Origin: Paracoccaceae bacterium | Lineage (GTDB): Bacteria > Pseudomonadota > Alphaproteobacteria > Rhodobacterales > Rhodobacteraceae | Assembly (NCBI GenBank): GCA_024742455.1 | Contig: JANSYL010000003.1 | Location: 62,001 to 126,000, forward strand | DNA length: 64,000 nt | Direction of reading: 5' to 3' | In this document: positions 1 through 10,448 of the stretch, in pieces | How the letters are laid out: every line of letters starts with the position of its first letter | Numbering within the stretch: position 1 is the first letter of the stretch | Notes under the pieces: model-generated | Seen by the model: the letters and a program-made list of their open reading frames with translations, nothing else | What the model was told of the DNA's origin: nothing | Database searches by the model: none | Program-made: the position numbers and the translations under genes

Positions 1-588
1 GTGACGCCGGACGATATCGTCTGGACCTTCTCCGGTGTCCGCCCGCTCTACGACGACGGCGCGCAGTCGGCCACCGCCGCGACGCGCGATTACGTGCTGT
101 CCCTCGATGACAAGGGGGCCGTCCTGTTGAACGTGTTCGGTGGAAAGATCACCACATACCGCAAGCTGGCCGAAGACGCGCTGGCGAGACTTGCCCCCCA
201 TCTGCGCAACCCTGGTTCCCCCTGGACGGCCGGTGCCCCCCTGCCGGGCGGTGATTTCGCGGTAAACGGGGTCGAGGGGCTGATCGCCGATCTGCGCTTT
301 GCCTATCCCTTTGTCACGGAGCCCTGGGCGCGCCGCCTGATCCGGGCCTACGGCACCGATGCCGCGCATATCCTGGGCAATGCCAGGGCCGCCACCGACC
401 TCGGCCGTGATTTCGGCGCGACACTGACCGAGGCAGAGCTGCGTTGGCTGATGGAAAAGGAATATGCGCGCAGTGCCGAGGATGTCGTCTGGCGGCGGTC
501 GAAACTGGGCCTGCGCCTGACAGCCGACCAGATCGCCGCCATCGACACGCATATGCGCGAGGTCGCGGGGCGGTTCGCCGCCGAGTGA
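1..588 (+). CDS. glpD: Glycerol-3-phosphate dehydrogenase, C-terminal part (5' end outside window)
   Basis: The 195 visible residues are the C-terminal third of the FAD-dependent membrane-associated enzyme that oxidises sn-glycerol 3-phosphate to dihydroxyacetone phosphate. The segment WTFSGVRPLYDD followed by TRDYVL, and then FGGKITTYRKLAEDAL, is the typical FAD-domain end of GlpD. The rest is the helical DAO_C cap. The family is usually about 500-530 residues, so over half lies upstream of base 1 and the first codon here is not a start. The stop is TGA at 586-588, 57 bases before glpK, which fits a glpDK unit for glycerol use. Confidence 0.93.
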   Translation: MTPDDIVWTFSGVRPLYDDGAQSATAATRDYVLSLDDKGAVLLNVFGGKITTYRKLAEDALARLAPHLRNPGSPWTAGAPLPGGDFAVNGVEGLIADLRFAYPFVTEPWARRLIRAYGTDAAHILGNARAATDLGRDFGATLTEAELRWLMEKEYARSAEDVVWRRSKLGLRLTADQIAAIDTHMREVAGRFAAE

Positions 589-645
589 CTTGCTGCCCCG
601 TTCGCACGGGTTAGGGTGGGCGCGCGGAAAGGGAGGCCGCATGAC

Positions 646-2162
<1,517 letters not shown>

Positions 2163-2166
<4 letters not shown>

Positions 2167-3005
2167 CGAAACCCGAACGGCCCACCCTTCGCATCGCCCT
2201 GGGGCAGATGCGGTCCGCCGATGCCCATGCCGACAACATCGCGACGATGCAGGCATTCGCGGCAGAGGCGGCGGAGCAGGGGGCTGATCTTCTGGCCCTG
2301 CCCGAGGTCGCGGGCCTGATGAACCGCAACCCCGAAACGGCAAATCGCCAGGTGACAGAGGCGGACCGCGACCCCTATCTGGCCGCCTGCGCTGAAGCTG
2401 CGGCGGCAAACGGGCTGTGGCTGCATGCCGGGTCGACGCCGGTTCTGGGTCCGGATGGGCGGTTCCTGAACCATTCCGCCGTGTTCGGCCCCGATGGCGC
2501 GCTGCGGGCCAGCTATGACAAGATCCACCTGTTCGACGTCGCGCTGGAAGGTCGCGCGCCCATTGGGGAATCGAAACGCTTCGCGCCCGGCCGCCGCGCC
2601 GTCATCCTGCCGACACCCTGGGGCGATTGGGGGCTGACGATCTGTTACGATCTGCGGTTTCCCCATCTGTTCCGCCATTATGCCCAGCGCGGTGTGACCA
2701 TGATCTTCGTGCCCTCGGCCTTCACCGTGCCCACGGGGCGCGCCCATTGGGAGGTGCTGCTGCGCGCCCGTGCCATCGAAACCGGTGCCTTCATCGTGGC
2801 GGCGGCACAGTCAGGCCATCATTCCGATGGACGCGAAACGTGGGGTCATTCGATGATAGCTGACCCTTGGGGGCATGTGGTGTGCGACATGGGCAGGGCC
2901 GACCCTTCGGTGGACGTCGTGGAGATCGATCTTGGCGCGGTCGCGGCGGCGCGGCGCCAAATCCCGGCCTGGGGGCGGGATCAACCCTTTGACCCCGCGC
3001 GCTGA
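2163..3005 (+). CDS. Carbon-nitrogen hydrolase (Nit1/Nit2-type amidase)
   Basis: A 280-residue nitrilase-superfamily enzyme with the Glu-Lys-Cys triad: Glu in LALPEVAG, Lys in YDKIHLFD and Cys in [13 protein letters not shown]. The FDV, RFAPG and [10 protein letters not shown] segments match the branch containing omega-amidase and deaminated-glutathione amidase. These remove ammonia from alpha-keto acid amides or deaminated glutathione; which substrate applies here is not decided by sequence. ATG 2163 overlaps the glpK stop (ATGA), so translation is coupled. No metabolic link to glycerol is obvious, so the pairing may be only co-transcription. Confidence 0.85.
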
Positions 3006-3039
3006 CACGCCCGCCCCCCGCCGGAGGCACGTGCAGGCC

Positions 3040-4074
3040 TCAGCGCAGGATCATCAGCCCGGTCAGAACGAGACCGCCGATGAAGGCCGTCTCAAGCACC
3101 ATAAGCGCCATGGCCGCACCACCGAGCGACAGCACCTGCTTGAGGTTCGTCTTCATCCCCACCGCCGCGATCGCCATCAAGAGCAGCCACCGCGATGCAT
3201 CGCCCAGCAGGGTCACCAGCGCGGCGGGCAGCACTCCGACCGAGGCCAGTGTCGCCAGCGCAAGGAAGCCGATCACGAAACCCGGCACGAGGGGCGGGCG
3301 CTGGCCGTCAGGGGGCGTTTCGGCGAAGCGGCGGATCAGCAAGGCCGCGATCAGCACCACAGGCGCCAGCAGCGCCACCCGGAACAGCTTGATCAGCGTC
3401 GCCGCCTCGCCGGCCGGGTCCGAGATGGTGAAGCCCGCGCCGACCACCTGCGCGACGTCATGGATGGTGCCGCCCAGGAACAGCCCGGCCTCGACATCGT
3501 CCATCCCGAGGCCCGACACGATGATCGGGTAGGCGACCATCGCCAGTGTCGACAGCACCGTGACCCCCATCACCGCGAAAGCCAGTCTTTCCTCGCTGCG
3601 GGCATCGCGCGGCAGGATCGCGGCGATGGCAACGGCGGCCGAGGCGCCGCAGATTGCCACCGACCCCGCGGTCAGGAACCCGAACCGCCAATCCTGCTTC
3701 ATGAAGCGGGACAGCAGCAGCCCGAAGCCGATGGTCAACGCCACCGCGCCCACGATCAGCGCGATCAGGTCTGCCCCGAGCCCGGCAATGAGCGACAATG
3801 AAATCCGAACCCCCAACAGCGCCACGCCAAGACGCAACAGATCACGCGCGGCGAACTGGATGCCGGGGACGGTGCGACCCTCTTCGCCCAGAAACCCCAG
3901 AGCGATCCCCAACAGCAGCGCCAGAAGCATCGCCGGGGTGGCGTAATGTTCGGCAAGAAACTGCGCCGTGATCGCCACGACCGCTGCCATCAGAACCCCC
4001 GGCGTCAGAAGCCGCAGGGCGGCGCGCAGCCGCGCGGGGCGCAGGCGCGAACGAAGCGGGGCGGGGGTGGTCAC
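3040..4074 (-). CDS. YeiH/UPF0324 family putative sulfate exporter
   Basis: A 344-residue integral membrane protein with about ten hydrophobic segments. Diagnostic stretches are TPAMLLALLLGIALGF, RLGVALLGVRISL, AICGASAAVAIAAILP, TIHDVAQVVGAGF and AVGMKTNL, which are hallmarks of the YeiH family. Members are annotated as putative sulfate exporters from work on sulfonate catabolism, but most are uncharacterised. It is transcribed alone and converges with the amidase gene, 34 bases away. No LysR regulator (the usual neighbour of yeiH) is seen. Family assignment is firm; the substrate is inference. Confidence 0.85.
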   Translation of the reverse strand: MTTPAPLRSRLRPARLRAALRLLTPGVLMAAVVAITAQFLAEHYATPAMLLALLLGIALGFLGEEGRTVPGIQFAARDLLRLGVALLGVRISLSLIAGLGADLIALIVGAVALTIGFGLLLSRFMKQDWRFGFLTAGSVAICGASAAVAIAAILPRDARSEERLAFAVMGVTVLSTLAMVAYPIIVSGLGMDDVEAGLFLGGTIHDVAQVVGAGFTISDPAGEAATLIKLFRVALLAPVVLIAALLIRRFAETPPDGQRPPLVPGFVIGFLALATLASVGVLPAALVTLLGDASRWLLLMAIAAVGMKTNLKQVLSLGGAAMALMVLETAFIGGLVLTGLMILR

Positions 4075-4174
4075 AGCGGGGGGGTCCTTCGCGGGCAGGC
4101 GGCCCGCGCGACCCTATTGCGACAACGCCGCCAAGGCCAGCCCGGCGACCGGGCATCGGTCGGATCAAGGAAAC

Positions 4175-4249
4175 TGGCTGGGGTGGTAGGATTCGAACCT
4201 ACGGTACACGGTACCAAAAACCGCTGCCTTACCGCTTGGCTACACCCCA
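4175..4249 (-). tRNA. tRNA-Gln (anticodon TTG)
   Basis: Read on the minus strand the sequence folds into a full cloverleaf. The 7-bp acceptor TGGGGTG pairs with CACCCCA, the D-arm contains AGCCAAGCGGTAAGGC, and the T-loop is GGTTCGAATCC. The anticodon loop TTTTGGT gives anticodon TTG. The discriminator is G and the CCA end is encoded (4175-4177). Length is 75 bases. It sits alone between the YeiH gene and the mechanosensitive channel gene. Confidence 0.97.
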
Positions 4250-4325
4250 ACCGTGCCGCGCTAGTTACGCCGAGGCTTTGGCCGGATCAAGGCCCGCCGG
4301 GCAAAAAAGGCGGCCCTGCGCTCCG

Positions 4326-5651
4326 TCACTCCTGCGGTGCTGCACGGCGCAGCAGATCCTCGTTCTCGGTGCCCTCGCGCTCGGCCTCGATGATGTCTTC
4401 GAGGGCCCGGGTTTCGGTGGCGGCGACCTGGTGGGCATCGACGGGCGTGGTGGGCGCGGCGGGCGCTGCGGGTTTCGGCACCGCCCGCCTGACATCCTCG
4501 GCGCCTACGCCCGTGCCGATCAGCCGGAAGGTGGGTTCGGGCAGGCCGATCCCGGCTTCTTCCAGCCGCGCTTTCACAACGCGGATCGCCTCGCCCTTGG
4601 CCATGGTGATCGATGTCTTGTGCTGGAGGATCCAGCCCGCCGCCGTGATGTCGATGGTGCTGTCGCCCACACCTTCGACCCAGACCGCCGGGGCGGGCGT
4701 TTCAAGCAGGAACGGCAATTCGCCAAGCGCGGCCAACACGATGTCCTGCGCGGCGGCGATATCGGCGCCTGGATCGATGCCGAGCGTGAAGGCGACCCGG
4801 CGTTCGTCATTGCGGCTGTAGTTCACGATCTTCGATTTGAAGACCGTCGAATTGGGGATGCGGATATGGTTCCCATCGAGGCTGAGCAGGATCGTGGCCC
4901 GGCTGGTCAGGCGGATGACATGGCCGAGATCGCCGTCGATCTCGACCAGGTCCTTGGGGCGGAACGGTTGCCGGATCGACAGCATGATCGACGATATGAA
5001 ATTTTCCACCGTGTCGCGGACGGCGAAACCGATCGCCAAGCCCGCGATTCCCGCTGCCCCCAGAATGGTGCTGAGCAGCGCCGTGGCGTTCAGCAGGTCC
5101 AGCGCGAGGACAAGGCCCAGAACGATGAACACCAATCGCACGACCTGGCGGTAAATGTCTGCGATAAAGGCGTTGGGAGCCAGCCGGTCGAAGGGCCAAT
5201 TCCGGCGCGCGATGAAGAAGCCGATCCAGATGGTGATGGCTCCGGCGAACAGGGCGATGCCGATCAAAGGGGTGAAGGCGACGAACTGGGTGACGCGGTG
5301 CTGGATGCGTTGGATCGCGGGGCTCAGCCGTTCCACGACATCGGTGGTTTCCACGACCTCGTTCTCGATGGCCACGACCCCGTCGACTCGTGCGACCAGA
5401 TCGGTCAGCGCCGTGATCCGTTCGGCCTCCAGAACCTCGCCACGCAGGGTGACAATACCGTTGCGCACGGTGGCGCGCACATCGCTATAGCCGTCAAGCT
5501 GGCCGATGATCTCCATGATACGGTCGCGGGTGGCGAAATCCTGCGCCCGGTCGCTTTCCACCGCGATGGTGCCGTCCGGCTGCCCGTCACCATTCTGTGC
5601 CTGCGCGACAAGCGGCACCAGCAAAGCAAGGATCAGGATCAGCACACGCAT
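4326..5651 (-). CDS. Mechanosensitive ion channel (MscS family) with BON domain
   Basis: 441 residues. An N-terminal signal peptide (VLILILALLVPLVAQAQ) leads to a periplasmic BON domain at about residues 35-105. Three transmembrane helices follow at about 120-220. The MscS beta domain (FRPKDLVEIDGDLGHV, NGNHIRIPNS-like) lies at about 230-290, with a C-terminal alpha/beta domain and a charged tail. MscS channels open under membrane tension and release solutes during hypo-osmotic shock; the BON domain is thought to bind phospholipid or another envelope ligand. The GAGG upstream of the ATG supports the start. It is probably a single-gene unit. Confidence 0.9.
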   Translation of the reverse strand: MRVLILILALLVPLVAQAQNGDGQPDGTIAVESDRAQDFATRDRIMEIIGQLDGYSDVRATVRNGIVTLRGEVLEAERITALTDLVARVDGVVAIENEVVETTDVVERLSPAIQRIQHRVTQFVAFTPLIGIALFAGAITIWIGFFIARRNWPFDRLAPNAFIADIYRQVVRLVFIVLGLVLALDLLNATALLSTILGAAGIAGLAIGFAVRDTVENFISSIMLSIRQPFRPKDLVEIDGDLGHVIRLTSRATILLSLDGNHIRIPNSTVFKSKIVNYSRNDERRVAFTLGIDPGADIAAAQDIVLAALGELPFLLETPAPAVWVEGVGDSTIDITAAGWILQHKTSITMAKGEAIRVVKARLEEAGIGLPEPTFRLIGTGVGAEDVRRAVPKPAAPAAPTTPVDAHQVAATETRALEDIIEAEREGTENEDLLRRAAPQE

Positions 5652-5719
5652 GGCGGGCCCTCGTCAGGTCACGGATCGCCCCCGCATACCCGACCGGGCG
5701 GAATTGACAAGCAGGGCGG

Positions 5720-6553
5720 TCAGAGGCGGATCGGGTCGGCCTTGGCAAGAGCGTCGAAGGCCATCAGGCTCTGCACCAGCGCGGGCATCTGGTCGAGCGG
5801 GATCATGTTCGGCCCGTCGGACGGCGCGCGGTCGGGGTCGGGATGGGTTTCGATGAACACCCCGGCGATGCCGAGCGACACCGCCGCCCGCGCCATGACC
5901 GGCGCGAATTCGCGCTGCCCCCCCGATGATCCGCCCTGACCACCCGGTTGCTGCACCGAATGGGTGGCGTCCATGATCACCGGATAGCCGGTCCTGGCCA
6001 TTTCCGGCAGCGACCGCATGTCGGCGACCAGGGTGTTGTAGCCGAAACTGGCGCCCCGTTCCGTCAGAAGGATCCTGGTGTTGTCCGTCGATTCCACCTT
6101 TGCCACGACATTGGGCATGTCCCAGGGCGCAAGGAACTGCCCCTTCTTGATATTGATCACCGCGCCCGTTTCACCCGCCGCCAGCAACAGGTCGGTCTGA
6201 CGGCTGAGAAAGGCGGGGATCTGCAGGATGTCGCAGACTTCGGCCACTGTCGCACATTGATCGGGGGCGTGGATATCAGTCAGCACCGGGCAGCCGATCT
6301 CGGCCTTTACCGCGGCCAGAACCTCCAGCCCGGCCTCCATGCCCATACCGCGCTGGCCCGACACGCTGGTGCGGTTGGCCTTGTCGTAGCTGGCCTTGAA
6401 CACATAACCCGCCCCGGCGGCAATGCAGGCCTCGGCCATCGCGGATGCGATCCCGAGGGCGTGATCGCGGCCTTCCAGCTGGCATGGGCCCGCGATCACC
6501 ACCAGGGGCGCATCGTTTGAGAATGCGACGGACCCGGCGCGGACGGTTTTCAT
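5720..6553 (-). CDS. kdsA: 3-deoxy-8-phosphooctulonate synthase (KDO-8-P synthase)
   Basis: Condenses arabinose 5-phosphate with phosphoenolpyruvate to give KDO 8-phosphate, the precursor of KDO in lipopolysaccharide and group 2 capsules. Length 277 residues, as usual. Motifs: IAGPCQLEGRDHAL, FKASYDKANRTS, GCPVLTDIH, INIKKGQFLAP, TERGASFGYN and DATHSVQQPGG. The ribosome site is AGGGGG upstream of the ATG. It lies 23 bases behind the kpsE-like gene on the same strand, which suggests that KDO supply is co-expressed with polysaccharide export. Confidence 0.96.
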   Translation of the reverse strand: MKTVRAGSVAFSNDAPLVVIAGPCQLEGRDHALGIASAMAEACIAAGAGYVFKASYDKANRTSVSGQRGMGMEAGLEVLAAVKAEIGCPVLTDIHAPDQCATVAEVCDILQIPAFLSRQTDLLLAAGETGAVINIKKGQFLAPWDMPNVVAKVESTDNTRILLTERGASFGYNTLVADMRSLPEMARTGYPVIMDATHSVQQPGGQGGSSGGQREFAPVMARAAVSLGIAGVFIETHPDPDRAPSDGPNMIPLDQMPALVQSLMAFDALAKADPIRL

Positions 6554-6576
6554 AGCGGCCCCCTTGCGGATGCGGG

Positions 6577-8280
6577 TTACGAGCTGACCTGTTCCCTCAG
6601 GATCGACACGGTCATCGAGATCAGCAGGTAGATGCCAGAAAAGATCAGGAACGCAAGGAGCGTGTTTTCGAAGGCCTTGGGATAGGCGGCTTCGTCCGGG
6701 GCAATCGGGAACACGGCCAGCGACAGGTACAGCGATTGCCGGTTCGCCTCTACGCGGGCGGCCTCCATCTGTTGCAACGCCTGTGCCAGCATCATCTGCC
6801 GGGTTTCCAGGTCGGCCTGGGCCACGATCAGTTCCGATTGCACCTGCGCCAGCGACGCATCCCCGCCCTGCGTATCGACAAGGCCCGAGCGCAGTTCCTC
6901 GATCAAAGCCTCGAGCCGGGCGATGTTGCGCTCGGCAACCTCGACGCGGGTTTCATTGGGCCGCGCGACCGAAAGAAGTTCATCAAGGCGCAGCCGTTCA
7001 TTCTGCAGTTCCAGCTCGAAGGTGTTGATCTGGCCGAAGACCGCGCTGACCTCGGCTTCGGCCGACAGAACGCCCCGGCGCTCCTGCAGGGCCAGCACGC
7101 GCTGCTGGGCCTCGACGACCCGGCGTTCGGCATCTTCGAAACTGTCGCGCGCGCCGGCCATCTGGTCTTCGCGCAGCCTTTGGCTCATCTGGTCAACGCG
7201 TTCCTCGGCATAGGTCAGAAGCGCCTCGGAAAATGCCTGACTGACCTGCGGGTCGGCGGCCAGCATTTCCAGACGCACGACGCCTTCTGTCGGGTCGTAG
7301 CCGATGGTCAGTTGCTGGCGGTAGGTGGCATAGACATCCTCCACCGACGCCTCCGGCTCGAGCCGCACCAGCGGGTCGATCTCGGGCGAGGAGAAATGCG
7401 ACCTGAACCCCAGGTCCTGGTCGAGCCTGAGCATCGCCTCACGGCTTTCCAGGAAGCTCTGCACCGTGATGCTTTCCTGCACGGTGGCGAAACTGGACCC
7501 GCCCAACAGCCCGCCCAGACCACCGCCGCCGGATGCGGCGCCGGAATCGGCCTTCTGGATGATGAATTCGGTATGGGTTGCATAGAGAGGTGTTGCCACG
7601 CGGTAATAGTAAAAGCCCACGATGAAGGTCGGCAGGAAGACGAACACTGCCAGCCGCGCCGCCAGCAGCACCAGCCGGCGGCGGCGGCGGCGGGCGATGT
7701 CGCGCTGCACCTTCATGATCTCGGCGGCGCGTTCGTCAGCGGTCAGGGCAGGCTGCGGTTTCGGCGCTGCAGGCGGCGGCGGGGCCGGGCGCGGCTGCGC
7801 AGGCACGCCGCTTTGCACCTGCCGGGCGGGCACACCGGCGGCCCCAGCGGCCTTGCCCGCGTCATTGACCACCAGTTCCAGCATCCCGGCCTGGTCGAAG
7901 GGTTCGATCCCGCGATTGCGCAACAGGCGGACCGCGTCGAAATCGGAACTGGGCTGCAGCCCGTGTTTCTGCGCCGTGCGCCGGGCCATGCGCAATTGCC
8001 GCCCGGTCAGCCCCTCGGCCCGGATCGCGGCCAGTTCCTGTTCGACATTGGCCTCGGCCGCCGCCTCGGCCTCGGGTCGGTGCGTGGCGGCACCCGGAAA
8101 GGTGCGGTCGCCAAATCCGTCCTCGGGGCGGGTCGGTGCGGCAAGCAGGTCTTCGGGCGGCGTCGTCGGGCGCTGCGGGCGCGCACCCTCCATCGCCGCC
8201 GCCCGGCGGGTTTCGCCCGTGGGCGCCACCGCATCGCTGCGTTTGATGCGGAATTTCCGGGCCTTAGGTTTCGTAGTCAT
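6577..8280 (-). CDS. Capsule polysaccharide export inner-membrane protein, KpsE-like, with long N-terminal extension
   Basis: 567 residues from ATG 8280. Residues 1-195 are Ala/Pro/Arg-rich and cytosolic, with a helical stretch LTGRQLRMARRTAQKHG near 91-107. Membrane helix 1 is at about 202-226. A long periplasmic region with coiled coils (QRLREDQMAGARDSF to QAQQ-type heptads) follows, and a final helix is near 540-560. This is the polysaccharide co-polymerase topology that couples the KpsMT transporter to the outer-membrane exporter. E. coli KpsE is only about 380 residues, so the extension is the odd part. The gene overlaps the ABC ATPase gene by 17 bases, so translation is coupled. Confidence 0.82.
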   Translation of the reverse strand: MTTKPKARKFRIKRSDAVAPTGETRRAAAMEGARPQRPTTPPEDLLAAPTRPEDGFGDRTFPGAATHRPEAEAAAEANVEQELAAIRAEGLTGRQLRMARRTAQKHGLQPSSDFDAVRLLRNRGIEPFDQAGMLELVVNDAGKAAGAAGVPARQVQSGVPAQPRPAPPPPAAPKPQPALTADERAAEIMKVQRDIARRRRRRLVLLAARLAVFVFLPTFIVGFYYYRVATPLYATHTEFIIQKADSGAASGGGGLGGLLGGSSFATVQESITVQSFLESREAMLRLDQDLGFRSHFSSPEIDPLVRLEPEASVEDVYATYRQQLTIGYDPTEGVVRLEMLAADPQVSQAFSEALLTYAEERVDQMSQRLREDQMAGARDSFEDAERRVVEAQQRVLALQERRGVLSAEAEVSAVFGQINTFELELQNERLRLDELLSVARPNETRVEVAERNIARLEALIEELRSGLVDTQGGDASLAQVQSELIVAQADLETRQMMLAQALQQMEAARVEANRQSLYLSLAVFPIAPDEAAYPKAFENTLLAFLIFSGIYLLISMTVSILREQVSS

Positions 8281-8917
8281 AAAGCTGCTTTGCCTCTTCG
8301 AGCGTGTCGAACTCGTACAACCTGCCATCGCGCAAAACAGCGGCGCGGCGTGCGAATTTCTCCAGTGTCGCCGCCTGGTGCGAAACGATCACAACGGTTG
8401 CGTTCTTCAGGCGCTCGGCCAAAATCGAACCCGCCTTGCGGTTGAACTCGGCATCGGTGGACGCCGGCATGCCTTCATCGATCAGGTATATATCAAATTC
8501 CAGTGCGAGAAGCAGGGAGAAGCTGAACCTTGCCCGCATCCCTGTGGAATAGGTGCCGATCGGCATGTCGAAATATTCCTCGATCCCGCAGACCCAGCGG
8601 CAGAAAGCTTCGACATAATCGGGGTCGAGGCCGTAAAGCTGCGCGATGTAGCGGGCGTTTTCGGCCGCGTTCAGGCGGTTCACCACCCCGCCCATGAAGC
8701 CCAGGGGAAACGAGATGCGGGCGTTGCGATAGATGCGCCCCTCATCGGGCTGTTCCAGCCCCGCCATCATCCGCACCAGCGTCGTCTTGCCGGTGCCGTT
8801 GGGCGCGAGAATGCCGAGGGAATAGCCCAGGTCGATGCGGAAGGACGCCTGGTCGAGGATCACCTTACGACGTTCCCCAGTCCAAAAGGACTTCGATACG
8901 TTCACGAACTCAAGCAT
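8264..8917 (-). CDS. kpsT: Capsular polysaccharide ABC transporter ATP-binding protein, KpsT-like
   Basis: 218 residues starting at ATG 8917 (MLEFVNVSKSFW). Walker A is APNGTGKTTLVRMMAG, the signature is YSTGMRARFSFSLLLAL, and Walker B is DIYLIDEGMPASTD. The short length and the YSTGM signature belong to the ABC-2 polysaccharide exporters (KpsT/Wzt-N/BexA). It should energise export of an undecaprenyl- or lipid-linked polysaccharide together with a KpsM permease, which is not present beside it. First gene of the kpsT-kpsE-kdsA run. Confidence 0.88.
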   Translation of the reverse strand: MLEFVNVSKSFWTGERRKVILDQASFRIDLGYSLGILAPNGTGKTTLVRMMAGLEQPDEGRIYRNARISFPLGFMGGVVNRLNAAENARYIAQLYGLDPDYVEAFCRWVCGIEEYFDMPIGTYSTGMRARFSFSLLLALEFDIYLIDEGMPASTDAEFNRKAGSILAERLKNATVVIVSHQAATLEKFARRAAVLRDGRLYEFDTLEEAKQLYDYET

Positions 8918-8983
8918 GGTTCGGTGGCCCGCCCACTCAGTCTTTCCTGCCTTCCACACGGTCTCATGCGCCGCGCTTGATAT

Positions 8984-9019
8984 ACGACATAATCCTGTAA
9001 TGGGGCAGGATTATGTCGT
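8984..9019. promoter_or_regulatory. Perfect 14-bp inverted repeat upstream of kpsT
   Basis: Arms ACGACATAATCCTG (8984-8997) and CAGGATTATGTCGT (9006-9019) are exact reverse complements separated by 8 bases (TAATGGGG). It lies 66 bases upstream of the kpsT ATG and 64 bases beyond the end of the permease gene. There is no T-run on either side, so it looks more like an operator for a dimeric regulator of the capsule genes than an intrinsic terminator. It could also be a dispersed intergenic palindrome. Confidence 0.6.
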
Positions 9020-9083
9020 TGACGCTAGGTGATTCGCCGCCTCTGGGCTCTGCCGGCGCGGCAGGTTGTGTCCGGACGGGCCG

Positions 9084-10109
9084 TCAGGCGATCATCCCCC
9101 ATGCCAGGCCCGCTATCACCGCCCCCCCGAGGCCCAGCGCCAGGTAGACCGCGAAGATGCGCGGTTTGACCAAGGCCCAGACCGCGACGGCCGCGGGGAT
9201 GGAACTGACCCCGCCCGCGATGACAAAGGACATCGCCGCGCCGGGGGCCATGCCCTGTTCCAGCAGCCCTGCCATTAGCGGCACCGCCGCATAGCCGTTC
9301 AGATAGGCAGGGGCCCCGACAAGCGCGCCCAGGACGACCGGGCCGATCCCGCTGCCCCCGATCACCTGCGCAATCAGGTCGGCCGGAACGTAGCGGATCA
9401 GAAGCGCCTGGAGCAGATAGGCGAACAGCAGCCACTTGCCGAGAAAGACGAGGTTTTCGAGCGCCACCTCACCAAAAATTCTGCGGCGTGGCGCCTCGTG
9501 CCAGAAGGTCCAGTTCAAGGTCAGCTTCTTGGCGCCGCAGCAGCCGCCGGAATTGGGCCGCTCACGCAGCGGGTCGGCCATGATCGACGCGGCCCCTAGC
9601 ATCTTGACGACCACCCCTCCGAGAACACCAAGCGCCACGGCCGAGACGGTTTTCATCAGCGCGAAGTCGAACCCCAGGCCGCCCGCCGTGATCGAGAACA
9701 TCGCCGGGTCCATCAGGGGCGACGACAACCAGAAGGCCATCACCGCAGACACCGGCGCCCCGGCCACCAGAAGCGCGGCAATAAACGGAATCACCTGGCA
9801 GGAACAGAAGGGCGACAGCCCGCCCGCCAGCGCGCCGAACACGATCATCCGCATCTCGCGGCCCTGAAACACGCCGTCCAGCAGGCGCTCGGACCCGGTG
9901 GCCTTCATCATGCCGATGGCGGCGACGGCGAACAGGATGAAGGGCAGGGTGCCGATGAAACTGTCCAGCATCTCGGCCAGGCTCGGCACAACGGCGAGCC
10001 GGTCGAAAACGGCAAGGACAGCAACGATCACGATGCCCGTCAGAAGCACCTTGTCGATACGGTCCCATACGGCGGCGATGGGGCGGGGGGATTGCGTGAG
10101 ATCAGCCAT
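9084..10109 (-). CDS. Permease of the YraQ/ArsP type (DUF318)
   Basis: 341 residues from ATG 10109; an ATG at 10139 is an alternative. About eight membrane helices are visible. The conserved GGLSPFCSCQVIP near residue 100 is the cysteine motif of the DUF318 permeases, some of which (ArsP) export trivalent organoarsenicals. The mid-loop SGGCCGAKK adds a cysteine pair. The second half repeats the LGALVGAPAYLNGYAAVPL motif. The start overlaps the end of the ArsR-family regulator gene by 8 bases. Metal or metalloid handling under ArsR control is the natural inference; the actual substrate is unknown. Confidence 0.82.
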   Translation of the reverse strand: MADLTQSPRPIAAVWDRIDKVLLTGIVIVAVLAVFDRLAVVPSLAEMLDSFIGTLPFILFAVAAIGMMKATGSERLLDGVFQGREMRMIVFGALAGGLSPFCSCQVIPFIAALLVAGAPVSAVMAFWLSSPLMDPAMFSITAGGLGFDFALMKTVSAVALGVLGGVVVKMLGAASIMADPLRERPNSGGCCGAKKLTLNWTFWHEAPRRRIFGEVALENLVFLGKWLLFAYLLQALLIRYVPADLIAQVIGGSGIGPVVLGALVGAPAYLNGYAAVPLMAGLLEQGMAPGAAMSFVIAGGVSSIPAAVAVWALVKPRIFAVYLALGLGGAVIAGLAWGMIA

Positions 10110-10446
10110 CAGGTTTGTCCGGTGAGGTGTGCCCGCCATGATCGGCGCAGCATTCTGCGATCAGGAAATGCGACAGGGCCTCGACCTCAGGATGCACGAT
10201 GGAGCAAAGGATGCGCCGCCCGTCGCGGCGCTGCTCTACCAGCCCGGCCGAGACAAGTTGCCTGACATGGTGCGTCAGGACGGAGCCCGATACGCCCACA
10301 TCCTCGCCCAATTGCCCGATGGGAAGCCCGGTTTGCCCGGCGCGCACAAGACGGCGCAGGATGGCCAGCCGATGTTCGGACCCGAGCGCGGCGAACGCGG
10401 TCGCGGCACGAGTCAGTTCGGGAATGGGGAGGCGAGTCGATTTCAT
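10102..10446 (-). CDS. ArsR/SmtB-family transcriptional regulator
   Basis: 114 residues with a winged helix-turn-helix. ALGSEHRLAILRRLV is helix 2, QLGEDVGVSGSVLTHHVRQLVSAGLV is the recognition helix region, and RRDGRRILCSIV is the wing. The C-terminus ECCADHGGH carries two Cys and two His, a plausible metal or metalloid sensor site. Proteins of this family dissociate from DNA when ligand binds. It precedes and overlaps the permease gene, so it very likely represses that transport operon and itself. Confidence 0.9.
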   Translation of the reverse strand: MKSTRLPIPELTRAATAFAALGSEHRLAILRRLVRAGQTGLPIGQLGEDVGVSGSVLTHHVRQLVSAGLVEQRRDGRRILCSIVHPEVEALSHFLIAECCADHGGHTSPDKPDG

Positions 10447-10448
10447 AT

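Noticed and set aside
8984-9019. Reading the inverted repeat as an intrinsic terminator of the permease gene
   Set aside because: No T-run follows the stem on the minus strand (next bases are ATATCAAG).
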